Below, one piece after another: positions 24,326 to 34,584 of a stretch of DNA of 64,000 nt; positions within the stretch are counted from its first letter, which is position 1, and each line of letters opens with the position of its first letter. Made by a program: the position numbers and the translations under genes. The stretch is from assembly GCA_030847615.1 (NCBI GenBank), contig JAUMIR010000002.1, positions 193,361,809 through 193,425,808 of the forward strand, given 5' to 3'. The notes below the pieces were generated by a model. The model was given only the letters and a program-made list of their open reading frames with translations, made no database searches and was not told the DNA's origin. Origin of the DNA: Gambelia wislizenii. Its lineage: Eukaryota > Chordata > Lepidosauria > Squamata > Crotaphytidae.

Positions 24326-24519
24326 AGAAAGAATCTATTCCAGAACACAGCCTCACAGCCCAGAAAAAAAACCAATGAAAATCCAAGCTACTTTATCATT
24401 TCAGTTCTAAATTACCTAATATAACTTCATGGTGGTGGGGTGGGGAGCTGACATGAGATTATTTTCTATTGGCACTTTCCCCCATGGTTCCTAATTAATC
24501 CTCAATTGTCCCTAAATCT

Positions 24520-24630
24520 GGATTGGTGGTCCTCCAGATGTTGTTTGCCTGAAAATGCCATCAAATTCTGGCTAGGGCAGATGAAAGTTACAGTCCAACA
24601 GTATCTGGAGGGCCAAACATTTGCATCTCA
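24520..24630. mobile_element. Foldback MITE
   Basis: TTGGTGGTCCTCCAGATGTTG on the left pairs with the inverse of CAGTATCTGGAGGGCCAAAC on the right around TTCTGGCTAGGGCAG. This is one of several copies of this element group in the window. Confidence 0.6.
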
Positions 24631-24919
24631 GCCCTAAGTAATGATATCTACATTTCAGCTAAAATGAAGTAGTTAGACCTGTTCATCTGTTTCATCAGAG
24701 AGGTTGAGACCTTAAGAAATTTACATTTGGGAACCATTATCTATTTTAAATAGTTATGCACTTCAGATGTGCAGGTATCTACGAAAATATGAATTTTGTT
24801 CCTTATTCAGGTGGTTCAGATATACACTCCTACACATTAAAAGGGAATGAGGCATGGTTTATGAATATCATCTAAGGCTTACATTCTAAATGCGGGCAGC
24901 GGGGTCATATTGCTGGACT

Positions 24920-25170
24920 GTTGTTGTTGCTGCTGCTTCCGCTGTTGTTGTTGTGTACATTCAAGTCATTTCCAACTTATGGTGACCTTAAAGTGAAATG
25001 TCACAGGGTTTCCTTGGCAAGATTTGTTCAGAGGGGGTTTGCCTTTGCTCCCTCTGAGGGTGAGAGAGTGTGACTTCCCTAAGGTCACCCAATGGGTTTC
25101 CATGCAGGAATTCAAACCCTGGTTTCCAGAGTCATAGTCCAACGCTCAAACCACTACACCACACTGGCTC
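24920..25170 (-). mobile_element. tRNA-derived SINE, full-length, minus strand
   Basis: On the minus strand it starts AGCCAGTGTGGTGTAGTGGT, continues to a B-box-like GGGTTTGAATTCC and CTTAGGGAAGTCACACTCTC, and ends CATAAGTTGGAAATGACTTG with an (AAC)n tail. The plus-strand copy at 59335 has the same order. A degraded foldback element follows at about 25175-25285. Confidence 0.75.
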
Positions 25171-26011
25171 AATGCTTTGGTGCAGAATGCTGCAGTTCCC
25201 AGCATTCCACACTATTGGCTATAATGGCTAGGGCAGATGGGAGCTGTCATGCAACAACATCTGGAGGACCACATTGAATTGACTCATGTTCTAAATAGTA
25301 AGAGATTGGGGGAAATGCTAAGGTTAAAGATACCTTTAGAGCATGAGCAGGGAACCCATTAACGTTCCAGATGTTATTGGCTCCCACCACCTATCAGTCA
25401 GTGATTGGGGGTGGGAATTAGTATCAAGGAACTGGATGGCAACAGATGCCTCACTGCTATCAGAGATATTCCTTTGCTGGATCTTCATAATTATACTTGT
25501 CCTTTAAGATCTCCAAATTGGAGGGAGGGAGTGGCTCACTGGTCTTAATAAAAGCAACTTCTCTGATTTGTGACATACCAAAATAAACACAGCATCAAGA
25601 AACTCATGGAATTTGGGAAAACTGCCCTCCCCACCCCATGCATATGAAGTGGCTCCTATGAGTGACAAGACAACCAATGTCTGAGAAGACCATGGGAGCC
25701 ATGCCATCTCCTGATAATAAAATGTACACATTCAAACCATGATTCCCAGCATTTCAGACCAAGTGTGTATGCAACTTTATCTTTCGTATGTTATGGAACA
25801 GTTTTACTCAAATGTTCTACCATAAGGCAGTTTTGGGATTCTTAGGATGAGATGCATCCCATGGGTATACCACTAGACACAGCTGCAGAAGACAAGGGCA
25901 TTTAGGAATAATTTTGCCCATCTCCATTCATCCTGTTTGAGGGAACTCTTCGCTTATGTATCAATGGCATCTCCATTTTCCATTCTGTTACTCTTTTTCT
26001 CTTCTTGGCAG

Positions 26012-26126
26012 GGTTAAAAGAGACCAGCTGATTGCCATCTTCGGCCTCCTAAAGGAAAAATCAGACACATTCGGGGAGATGTCTGAAACTGATATCAAAG
26101 AACAACTCAAGCTTTATGATATGTAG
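26012..26126 (+). CDS. MXRA7: MXRA7 terminal coding exon
   Basis: This is the last coding exon of MXRA7. The acceptor is a TCTTTTTCTCTTCTTGGCAG tract ending at 26011. Its first base completes the AG left by the exon at 1850 to give Arg, after which it reads VKRDQLIAIFGLLKEK, a run containing DTFGEMSETDIKEQLK, and the end LYDM, then TAG at 26124-26126. The GEMS and EQLKLYDM ending is how I remember the vertebrate MXRA7 C-terminus, so the name is well supported by the two exons together. The exon adds 37 residues plus the split codon. The 3' UTR follows directly. Confidence 0.85.
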
Positions 26127-26596
26127 GCTGTAAGTTACCAAGGCTGACCACCATTTTATTTATCCTTCAGCATACTGGAGATTGCAGAACTATAGACTGA
26201 ACACAGAGTAAGATCGGTTTTTGAATTTTGGTCTATGAGGATACTTAAAACTAGCCTTTTCAGTGTTGGGGGAACTGATTTTCCTTGAAGAAAAAAGTCC
26301 TTTAGTTTTTCCTTGAACGTGAAGAAGCTTTATGGCCTAAAGAATCTGTATGGCAGAGCACACCAATGGCTATAGCAGTCAACATACTATACAGTGGCAT
26401 TATGCTGATGTTGAAAGGAGGTAACTTTAATGGTGCAGACATTCCTTTGATGGTCAGTGCAAATATTAAAAAGCTGTCTCTGAATTTCTGTAATAATACA
26501 GTAGAAATATAATTGTGCAAAATCATTTGTGTTAAAGCGTGTGCCAGAAAGTCTGATAAAATTCATACATCAGAAAAACACTGTTGTTGAGAACCA

Positions 26597-26602
26597 AATA
26601 AA
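26597..26602 (+). terminator. Polyadenylation signal AATAAA (proximal)
   Basis: Canonical hexamer 471 bases after the MXRA7 stop, followed by a T-rich stretch. Confidence 0.55.
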
Positions 26603-26926
26603 TATCAACTACTAAATCAACATCTGGCTTCCTGCTTGTTTTAAAAGAAAAAAGTTTTCTTCTTTACATTAAAAATTGCATCTAAAAGCATTTACAGGAG
26701 ATGAGAAAGAAGAGTAAAATACCAGAAGTTACCTAGGTCTAGCTATACTTGTTGGTGAACTATTTGGATGGGCAATGGGGAAGGGAAAGACGTAATCACT
26801 TTTAAAATCAAACAGCAAGTGCTAACTGAGTTGTACTATGTGGTACAAATGGGTATGCTGCTGAAGGAATGTCAAGTCAATGTATGTTTTCATTTCTGAA
26901 AAGTCTGATTTTATATTGTTTTCTTA

Positions 26927-26932
26927 AATAAA
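26927..26932 (+). terminator. Polyadenylation signal AATAAA (distal)
   Basis: Canonical hexamer in TTCTTAAATAAATGTGAGC, about 800 bases after the stop. It is followed by GTGAGCT, GT-rich as expected downstream of a cleavage site. Confidence 0.55.
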
Positions 26933-27462
26933 TGTGAGCTCACTTAACACATACCAGGACTCCTGGTCATGTCAACTGCTAAGCTTATGTTGGACAGAAG
27001 GGCTATAAGAGGGCTTGGTATTTTCTTTCATGCTGTTTTGTGTAAAGCAAACAGAATGGAAAGGATAAAAGACATTTCCTGTATAGAAAGAGATAACATT
27101 TTGATTCATTTTTCTGTTTAGATTCAGATTTGGCTTGCTTCCCTGGTAAAAAGAGTAAAAGTTGGGGAGTATCCGATCAAATCCAGAAGAGAAAAGAGAG
27201 ACACTTCTCAAGATGCTGAAGATATTTACTGTCTATAAAGTCCAACACATTCCAACTTGTTGATAATCCAAGGCCATATTTGGGGGCAATACAAAGAATG
27301 CAGTACAGCATACAGGTACACCTGTACAGTAATAGTAATAATGGCTATATACTGCCTATAATCTGTACATCCCAATTTAAGGTCAAAGCTGCAGAAATGT
27401 CTGATAGGAAGAGTCTAATACCATTTGCTGGTGAAATGAAAGCATGTAAATGAAGATGAATG

Positions 27463-27680
27463 AGCCTAAATACCCTAAAGGCACCAGATCCCATCTGATC
27501 TTGGAATCTAAACAGGGTCAGCCCTGATTAGTACTTGGACGGGAGACCACCAGTGAATAGCAGATGCTGTAGGCTACATTTAAGAAGAATGAAATGGCAA
27601 AACTACCTCTGAGCCTAAGAAAACCCTATGAAATCCATGGGGTTGTCATAACTTGACAGGTGACATGAAGGCACATACAC
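27463..27680 (+). mobile_element. 5S-type SINE, plus strand
   Basis: The head includes CAGATCCCATCTGATCTTGG, TTAGTACTTGGACGGGAGAC and GCAGATGCTGTAGGCT, as in 5S rRNA. The body ends CCCTATGAAATCCATGGGG, CATAACTTGACAGG and TGAAGGCACATACAC. Head and tail are the same as in the copy at 29243. Confidence 0.7.
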
Positions 27681-28194
27681 AAATGGAAGCTAAGGGTGTG
27701 TGTGTGTATGTGTGCATATATATCTTGTGAGCAAATGCTAACAAATAGATAAATGTTCAAGGGCACTATGGATGTGTTTGAGTGAAGGAAAAAGGAATGT
27801 CAGAAGAACCTAAAAGATTTTATAAGAGTGGGAGATACTCAGTTTCTTTGTTCAGGCCTGAAGGGGCCAAGATTTGAATCCACTCTTATTTCCTCTTCCA
27901 GCAAAATCCTATCATCTGTGGAGTTCATCTTTTACCATGCCCTAACTCTAAGGTCTATTGTACAATGGTGTTCCTCCAAGAAGTGGCTGATTAAGAGAGC
28001 AGCTACTTTGTTGTTACTTATACTTACTTTGTTGTTATGTGAGGGGGATTAGTGTCTATTGTCTGCTGGGAAACCTCCTGTCCCTGGATGAAGTTCATTT
28101 GCATGTGTTGAGTTTTTATTTTGGTGTTTTTCAGGACTGGTGGCCAAATTTAGTTTACTTTTAAGGTTTCCTCTTTTCTGTTTAAATTGTCCAG

Positions 28195-28458
28195 GTGTTT
28201 GAAAACCCCAAAATTCTGATCCAGGCAAACAACTATCAGGTCAGAATGCATAGGGAAGCTATTGAAATTCACAAACACCTGGACAATTTCAACAGAAAAA
28301 AGGAAATCCTAAAAGTAAACAAAGTTTGGCTACCAGTCCTGAAAAACACCAAAATAATAAATCAACACATGCAAATGAACTTCAACCAGGGACAGGAGGT
28401 TTCCCAGAAGACAATGGACACTAATCCCCCCTGCATATCCTCCCACCCTAAGAACTGA
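28195..28458 (+). pseudogene. C-terminal remnant of a Penelope-like protein (GIY-YIG region)
   Basis: The frame contains VRMHREAIEIHKHLDNFNRK, then VNKVWLPVL. The order REAIEI, then NFN, then a Trp-Leu-Pro-Val-Leu ending is characteristic of the C-terminal end of the GIY-YIG endonuclease domain of Penelope-like retroelements. The reverse-transcriptase part and the GIY and YIG residues are absent, so it is a 5'-truncated remnant. Identification is from remembered motif order. Confidence 0.6.
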
Positions 28459-28566
28459 ACAGCCAACAACTAAATATACAAATTTACATACTAATCACCC
28501 TCGCATATCCTCTCACCCTAAGAACTGAACAGCCAACAACTGAATACACAAATTTACATGCTAATC

Positions 28567-28739
28567 CAGTGGTTCTCAGTCTGTGGGTCCCCAGATGTTG
28601 TTGGACTACAGTTCCCAGGAAACCTCTGAGGTCTCACCTTGACAGCCAGGTGGTCCTCCCAGTCATTAGTGAGGCTGTGAGTTCAATCCTACAGCCTACA
28701 GCCAACAACATCTGGGGACCCACAGGTTGAGAACCACTG
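28567..28739. mobile_element. hAT-like MITE with perfect 8-bp duplication
   Basis: The ends CAGTGGTTCTCAGTCTGTGG and CCACAGGTTGAGAACCACTG are inverse repeats. TGCTAATC occurs directly on both sides (28559-28566 and 28740-28747). The insertion splits the Penelope-like element and so postdates it. Confidence 0.9.
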
Positions 28740-28803
28740 TGCTAATCCTTTTCAACAGGGACTCACAGTATATAAATGCCATACACCCACATGGCATCAT
28801 TCT

Positions 28804-28838
28804 CTGAAGATGCCAGCCACAGATGCAGGCGAAATGTC
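28804..28838 (+). ncRNA. Penelope-type hammerhead motif
   Basis: CTGAAGA (28804-28810), a short GCC/GGC stem II and GAAATGTC (28831-28838) are present in order. The last part differs from GAAACGTC by one transition, as CpG decay would give. It lies in the terminal repeat after the Penelope ORF remnant. Confidence 0.55.
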
Positions 28839-29242
28839 AGGAATAAACTCTTCTAGAACACGGCCTCACAACCCAGAAAAAACACGCAAAAAAACCTATA
28901 AATCTGCCTTATGTTGAATTAGGCACCAGTGTTTCTAAAGTCCTTTAAATTGTTGATAATGCAATTTAAACCATTTGGCTGTGGTTTAGCCTATTTTCTT
29001 AAAAGATCCTAACATGTTTGAAATGCTTTACACAAGCACTGAAATACTTTTTTTATGGATACTCTGTGTCAAGAAGTTATTCAGTCAGTATACAAGCTTT
29101 CTAAAATCTGTTTCACTTCAACAGTTGTGTTGTAGTCTAAGAAACTCTCTACAGATAAGAGTGCATTTGTAAAATGTAGAGAGTGACCTCTCAAACCATA
29201 AACATGTATTTGTCAATTTTCTATATAGGGAGGTGGTACAGG

Positions 29243-29476
29243 GACCTAAATACCTGAAAGGCACCAGATCCCCTCTGATCTTGGAAGCTAAGTAGGATCA
29301 GCTCTGGTTAGTACTTGGATGGGAGACCACCAACAAATGCCAGGTGCTGTAGGCTATATTTCAGAAAAAGCAACTGGCAAAACCACCCCTGAGTATTCCT
29401 TGCGTGAGAAAACCCTATGAAATTCATGGGCTCATTATAAGTCGATAGGCAACTTGAAGGCACATTCATGCATACA
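29243..29476 (+). mobile_element. 5S-type SINE, plus strand
   Basis: The head keeps TCTGATCTTGGAAGCTAAG, TAGTACTTGGATGGGAGACC and GCCAGGTGCTGTAGGCT. The body ends CCCTATGAAATTCATGGG, ATAAGTCGATAGGCAACTTG and AAGGCACATTC. It is the best-kept of the copies with this tail. Confidence 0.75.
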
Positions 29477-29551
29477 CAACTTGATCTACTGCCTTCTTGA
29501 GTTTTAAATTCACAACATTAATTTCTAAATGAATATACTGTATGTTGTATA

Positions 29552-29779
29552 CAGGTCAGCCCCCATATCTGTGGGGATACATTCCAAGACCCGCTGCCCC
29601 CTCTGTGGATACCTGAAACCATGGATAAAAGGGAACCCTATTATTTTCAATGAGATAAATGCTGGAAGTAGACCATAGGATCACATTGGAGGACCTAGTA
29701 ATTTCTAAAGAGAACATATTTTTGGACGTGGATAAGTGAAACTGTGGATACCAAATCTATGGATATGGGGGTCAACCTG
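29552..29779. mobile_element. TA-flanked pogo/Tigger-like element, 228 bp
   Basis: The ends CAGGTCAGCCCCCATATC and GATATGGGGGTCAACCTG are inverse repeats, and TA stands at both sides (29550-29551 and 29780-29781). CAG termini with a TA duplication fit the pogo/Tigger branch of Tc1/mariner. No transposase remains. Confidence 0.75.
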
Positions 29780-31191
29780 TATTAGTATCTACTGCACTCA
29801 CAGCATGGGTATGCATGGCTGAAACACATACTTTTGGCTAATAAACATAATCTTCCAGCATCTTGTCACACCTTCTCTTTCTACTCTTGCTTCTGTGGTA
29901 GGCAACAAGTGATGCAGCATCTGGGCCAAATAATCCAGGGGTGGGGAATGTGAGTTGTGATCCAAAACATCTGGACGGTACTACAAATTCCAGTCCATCA
30001 ACCGTGGATTGCACAGAGAGAATGGTTTCCTGGCACACTATGCATATCATAACACTAGTTAACACCCTAGCCTGATGGGGGCACTTTTGGACCAGCATCA
30101 AACTACATTCCAAAACTTCCTCCAAGTTTATATGGCCATCCACCCACCCTGCCCTTAGGCTACATCTTGCCTCTTGCCTTTGTCCCTCAATGACTTTTGT
30201 TAAACTAACTAGTCACCTCATCACCACACCCACTAGTTTTGCATTTCTATGACTATTCAATAGCCTCCTTATACGGTTTGCTCCTGGGCACCAGTTCACT
30301 CCAGCACCTGAGGAAATAGACTAACCGGGTTGTCTCAACAGTGAAAATAAATCCTTGTAGAATTCAAGGAGAAAATGCATTGTCTTCATGGCAACCTGCA
30401 GCAATTTGCCTTATTCAGAGGGAGGGGAACAAAAACAGCCATATGCTATGTGCTAAGAGACTTTGCAGTTTTCCATGAAGTTTTTTAAAAACTGCAAGGG
30501 GGAGTACACATTCCTGCTTGTTAGGATAAGTGATTTGCCTTGATTCACTTCCCCATACCTTATGGGGGCTGCTGGGGGAAAACCCACCATTAAGACAAGT
30601 TGCAGCTGCTGTGACTTGCTCTTACTGCAGAGCACTTTTTCTCTCCTTGTATAGATGGGGCCTAAGTCTACAAAAGCTTATGCTACAATTTTCTCTCTCA
30701 GTCTCAAAGGTGCTACAAGATCCCCTTGCTTACTGATATTCCAGATGGACACAGCTATGTCTTTGAATTCTACCCCTGTGAAGGGTACCATGTTGGGGAA
30801 GGCCACATTAAAGATATTTATTAAGGAGGGTAAATTCTATGGTACTATTAACATAACTGGTAAGTTTTAAAAAAAATGAGGATAAGCTTTTGCAGTCTAC
30901 AGCCCACTACTTCAGATATACAGTACTGAGGGACCCTTCATGCATCTGGAGAAGCAAAATTGCTGTTTCTTCTGCATCAAACTAACACAGCCACCTCTAC
31001 TAGAGATTATTAGAACTGTGCTGCAGGGAGAGCAAGAGAACAACCAAGTTAGTTTTTGTGAGCAATGAAATGAAAAGCCACTTTTCCTGCTGGGGCAGCA
31101 TCTTCTTTTCCAGCTGCTGCCAGTCTCCCCTTTCCCAGAATGGAGGAGACAGAACAGTGCCTCTACCAGGCGAACAGACACCCAATGGTTT

Positions 31192-31195
<4 letters not shown>

Positions 31196-31245
<50 letters not shown>
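31196..31245 (+). repeat. (CT)25 microsatellite
   Basis: An uninterrupted CT run of 50 bases. Confidence 0.97.
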
Positions 31246-31247
<2 letters not shown>

Positions 31248-31279
31248 GGACCAAAGTAATGGAATGTCATCCTCTACGA

Positions 31280-31583
31280 GGCTTATCGCACAAGGGAAGG
31301 GAAATTGAAGTAAAGCCTGAGAGTAATGTGTCCCGTGTTGCCTTATTGCATGATGTTGGCATGTTTCAGGTGTTCTCCTGTTCTAGTCCTGGGGGAGACA
31401 GTGGGAGATGCAAGTCTTTTTTGGTAACTGGAAAAACACGTTATCAAAAAAGACCTGCCTTTACCGCCATCTCCCATGAGACTGGAATGGGAGAACAGCT
31501 GAAACATGCCAACATCATGCAATAAGGCAATGTGGGATGCGCTACTCTTGGGCTTCACTTCTGCTTCCCTTATGTGATAAGCC
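31280..31583. mobile_element. Foldback element, near-perfect palindrome of 304 bp
   Basis: GGCTTATCGCACAAGGGAAG at the left end is the inverse of CTTCCCTTATGTGATAAGCC at the right end, and similarity continues inward for about 150 bases per arm. Translating either strand gives nearly the same peptide (ALLHDVGMFQ), which shows the symmetry. A further single arm follows at about 31590-31730. No protein function is implied. Confidence 0.85.
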
Positions 31584-31946
31584 CCTTAGCAAAATGACTT
31601 GTGATTACCACCTTCTTCCACAGGACTGGAAGACAAGCTGAAGCATACAGATGTCATGCATGAGGCAAGCTGGGATGTGCTATTCTTAGGCTTTATTTCT
31701 ACTTCCCTTCCCTCATGCAATAGGCCCCAATGTCATATACCACTAATATTTCCTGTTATGCATGCACTGCCTTTGGGTTCAAAAGATGTGCTCATTCTCT
31801 CAATGAGGTCTTTTACATGCAAGAACTGGCCTGCACTTTAGCTTTAGTGTCCCTATAAAGTATGACCCAGATGTAGTGAGAAGTTTATTGGTGCCATAGA
31901 GTTTCAAAGAGACGAAGATGTACGAAAAAGGAGAGGTCTCTCAGGT

Positions 31947-32501
31947 CTTCTCTATATGGTCAAAATAATACGAACAGCATATGAATGGAAGGCGATCCAT
32001 TCATACGGACATTCATACAAATCCACCACAAAGTCCATGTGTGTCATGTCCTGGGCTTTGTACTTTTTTTAAAAAAAGCTCCGTATGACATGCAAATGTG
32101 CAATTGTTCGAACACTCACATTTGCACAGGTATGAACAGACAGCATAATCTGATTGGCTGGACAAGGATGGGGGCGGGGCTAGCAAACAGGGAAACCACC
32201 TGCAGCTGCAATGTTAAATTTTCAGCTAAGTGAGGGACCAGTAAGTCAATCAAGTGATGATCTTATACTCTTTCTTTCTTTCTTTTTGTAAATACGAACT
32301 ATTGCTTGTGCATACCATGGGAAACCTTTTTTTTAAAAAAATAGCAGCAGATTTAAAATCGTGAGTAAATCACTTGCGGCTGCCATCCTGGCTAGGAGTC
32401 ATGCGGCGTTTAGGGGGCTCTTTTGACCATGAAGACTGGTCACATTGTTGCAAATGCCTGCTTTTTTGACATGTTAGTATTCCCCCCCTCATATAGACAA
32501 G
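31947..32501 (-). mobile_element. TIR element copy B, 555 bp (inverse of copy A)
   Basis: It is the opposite-orientation copy of 21059-21655, with CTTCTCTATATGGTC on the left and CCCTCATATAGACAAG on the right. TCTCAG occurs close to both ends (31939-31944 and 32503-32508), a possible 6-bp duplication slightly offset from the ends. Confidence 0.75.
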
Positions 32502-32742
32502 ATCTCAGTCCATAGCAAAGAGATGGAATAATTTTGTCTCCTTAAGAAATCCTCCTTTTTGGTTCTCCTAGGGAGGAAGTAACACCCCAAAGCCTCTCCC
32601 CAAAGGGGGAGGGATCAAAAATTTAGCATTCCTGTGATTGGGTAGCAGTGCATCCACCACACTAGAACAGTGTGTACTATTTCTGAAGGCTTAATTTGTG
32701 GCAAAACATTTATATATATACAGTAGCTTAACTTAAAGCATA

Positions 32743-32880
32743 CAGTTGTCCCATCATATCCATGGATTTGGTATCCACGGATTTGGGTATTCACAGTTTG
32801 AAAATATTCTTTAAAAATAATAATCCAAAAAGCAAACCTTGATATTGCCATCTTATATAAGGGACACCATTTGTTATGCC

Positions 32881-32929
<49 letters not shown>

Positions 32930-33014
32930 ATATAATAGAACTTGAGTATTCACAGATGTTGGTATCCACAGGGGGTCCTGGAACCAAACCCCAGCGAATA
33001 TGAAGGGACAACTA
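32743..33014. mobile_element. TA-flanked pogo/Tigger-like element with internal GA microsatellite
   Basis: CAGTTGTCCCATCATATCC on the left is matched in inverse by CGAATATGAAGGGACAACTA on the right, and TA flanks both sides. A (GA)n run at 32881-32928 lies inside. The right-hand flank is shared in inverse with the copy at 53247. Confidence 0.7.
32881..32928 (+). repeat. (AG)n microsatellite
   Basis: An AG run of 48 bases with one AAAG interruption. Confidence 0.95.
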
Positions 33015-33825
33015 TATAATTTTAAAAAGCCAACCCTACCAGTGCTAATTGTGTATGCCAATTCAGTTGATCAACCTTGAACTGCAGATAAGAATGGTAG
33101 CTCCAAGAAAGTGGCTCAGGTGTCATTGTAATGTGCAGCTGGGCATATTTTTGGCAGAAGGAACATAAAATGTGCCGTGGGAAACAGGTTTTTATGTAGT
33201 TTACAATACGGGCTTTGATCAAGAACAAAATTATTTCTTAAAACAAATAGATGAAGAAAAATTAAATAAAAAGAAAATTAAAATGTATGGTTTCAGTCTT
33301 CATAACCTTATTTTAAGAATATAAGGGGTTGTCAATTACACTCTGCACTCATTTTGCATCATGGCACAGGGTTCACTGGCAGCTATAAAGTCCTGCTTTT
33401 TCATCCAAAGATTTTGTAATGACTTTTCCCATTATATAAATTTTGTCAATTCTGGCTTTGTCAATTCTTCAAAACCACCATCATATCTTAGGGACAAGGC
33501 AAAAACTTTCTGCTCTATTGAATTGAATGCAGAAGACATGTGCTTTTAAATGTTTATAAATCAGTTGTGTTTTTCATTCAGACTAAGACCTGGTCTTGAA
33601 AGTACATGATGTTGGACATATTACTGCCCAACTAAAACCACGCTTAGGCTAAAACCCTGGGTTTCTCCTTTGTTTTACCTGTTTCCTTTTATTCATCAGA
33701 ACCCTTTCTCAGCCGTCTTTCAAGACCATAGTCTTCCCAAAACACCTAACAGCATACAAACAATGCAAGTATTACTGGTTTTATTAAATATGTACAGTTT
33801 TAAATAACACCAGAAATCCCAACAT

Positions 33826-34270
33826 GCATGGATTGGGTTGAGAAAGTGATGGAAATGGCACAATCAGACAAGCTAACAAATTCTGTAAAAATAAATTTGT
33901 TCAAAGATTTTATGAAAATATGGGAACCATTTATAGTTTATCTTAAACATATAAGAGGGAATACCTATCTTATTGGATTTAATAATTAATAAATATATTT
34001 ATTAGAAATGTTACTATAGGTTTTTTATTTTCTTATATTTTAGGTAGGAATGTTGATTTTTATTTTGAATAAAACTAGAGTAAATAAGAAATATGATAGT
34101 AAAATAGAGGTAGAAATAAAGAATATTGAATTTAGGAAGTAATTGGAGTGCACGCGGGAAGTCCTTTTTAAGGGGGGTTGTTAAAATGTGTATGTTTCTT
34201 TTTGTTTCACATGTTTTTTGTCTATTTTTCTTTTTTGTTTTATCTATATTGTTTATCTGTTTACTTGCTC
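33826..34270 (+). mobile_element. L1 ORF2 3' fragment and 3' UTR
   Basis: The frame reads WIEWVEKVMEMAQSDKLT and then FKDFMKIWEPFIVYLK, the kind of sequence found at the extreme C-terminus of lizard L1 ORF2 proteins. AT-rich 3' UTR-like DNA follows. It is 5'-truncated and non-functional. Confidence 0.6.
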
Positions 34271-34271
34271 G

Positions 34272-34513
34272 AGGCTGACCCGGGAGATGACAGTCTTGTT
34301 CGGCAGCATCCTGACCTTCTGCTGTGCTTTCTGCAACTGGACTTGTTTATCTTAGATTGGCCTTTTTAGTCATCAGTGCACTTGCAGAAAGCACGGGATG
34401 AATCCTTCCTGAATCTTCGTTTGCGAAGAAAAGCCAGAGAGAGACATGTTTGTTCTGTATTAACGTGTTTAAGACAAATTGTTTAATAAACATTTATTTT
34501 TTTAAAAAAAATG
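34272..34513 (+). pseudogene. Possible processed retrocopy of an unidentified transcript
   Basis: A segment of different, more balanced base composition ends with AATAAA (34485-34490) and an A run at 34504-34511. This is the arrangement of a reverse-transcribed mRNA 3' end. I do not recognise the source gene, and no long frame is present. It could instead be another LINE 3' end. Confidence 0.35.
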
Positions 34514-34584
34514 ACACATGAGAAGAAGAAAAATGTCGACGTTAGAGTCACAGGACTACATTTTGCCTTAAGAAGTTGCTTTTG

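Larger units (their letters stand above)
23995..24392. mobile_element. Penelope-like terminal repeats in inverted arrangement
   Basis: The left half (23995-24140) and right half (about 24255-24392) are inverse copies of one terminal repeat, including the phrases CCAGCCACAGATGCAGG and CTCACAGCCCAGAAAAAAA. The same sequence follows the Penelope ORF remnant at 28195, which ties it to that element type. Penelope-like elements are known for inverted and partial terminal repeats. No coding part remains here. Confidence 0.6.
1851..26011 (+). other. MXRA7: MXRA7 intron, about 24 kb, repeat-rich
   Basis: The intron runs from the GTAGGT donor at 1851 to the pyrimidine tract and CAG acceptor at 26011. 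It holds the repeats listed separately: TA-flanked elements, hammerhead-like repeats, a MIR-like SINE, foldback elements, a Harbinger-like element, 5S-type SINEs and a Penelope terminal repeat. Between them, 1995-4390, 6250-8740, 11770-14040, 15190-17430 and 17620-21050 are AT-rich DNA in which I see no gene. One in-frame candidate terminal exon is listed at 17433. Confidence 0.75.
26127..26945 (+). other. MXRA7: MXRA7 3' UTR
   Basis: AT-rich DNA without recognisable transposons follows the stop codon. Two polyadenylation hexamers lie in it, at 26597-26602 and 26927-26932, so transcripts of about 0.5 and 0.8 kb of 3' UTR are possible. The end is inferred from the second signal. Confidence 0.6.
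28043..28900 (+). mobile_element. Penelope-like element remnant with inverted 5' copy
   Basis: An ORF remnant (28195-28458) is followed by AT-rich non-coding DNA with a tandem CCCTAAGAACTGAACAGCC unit and by the terminal repeat with a hammerhead motif. Bases 28043-28202 are the near-perfect inverse of 28272-28432, so the 3' coding part is present in both orientations around a short spacer. Such inverted ends are typical of Penelope-like insertions. A hAT-like MITE is inserted at 28567-28739. Confidence 0.65.

Noticed and set aside
31058..31525. 155-aa plus-strand ORF
   Set aside because: It consists of the CT microsatellite (poly Leu-Ser) and one arm of the foldback element.
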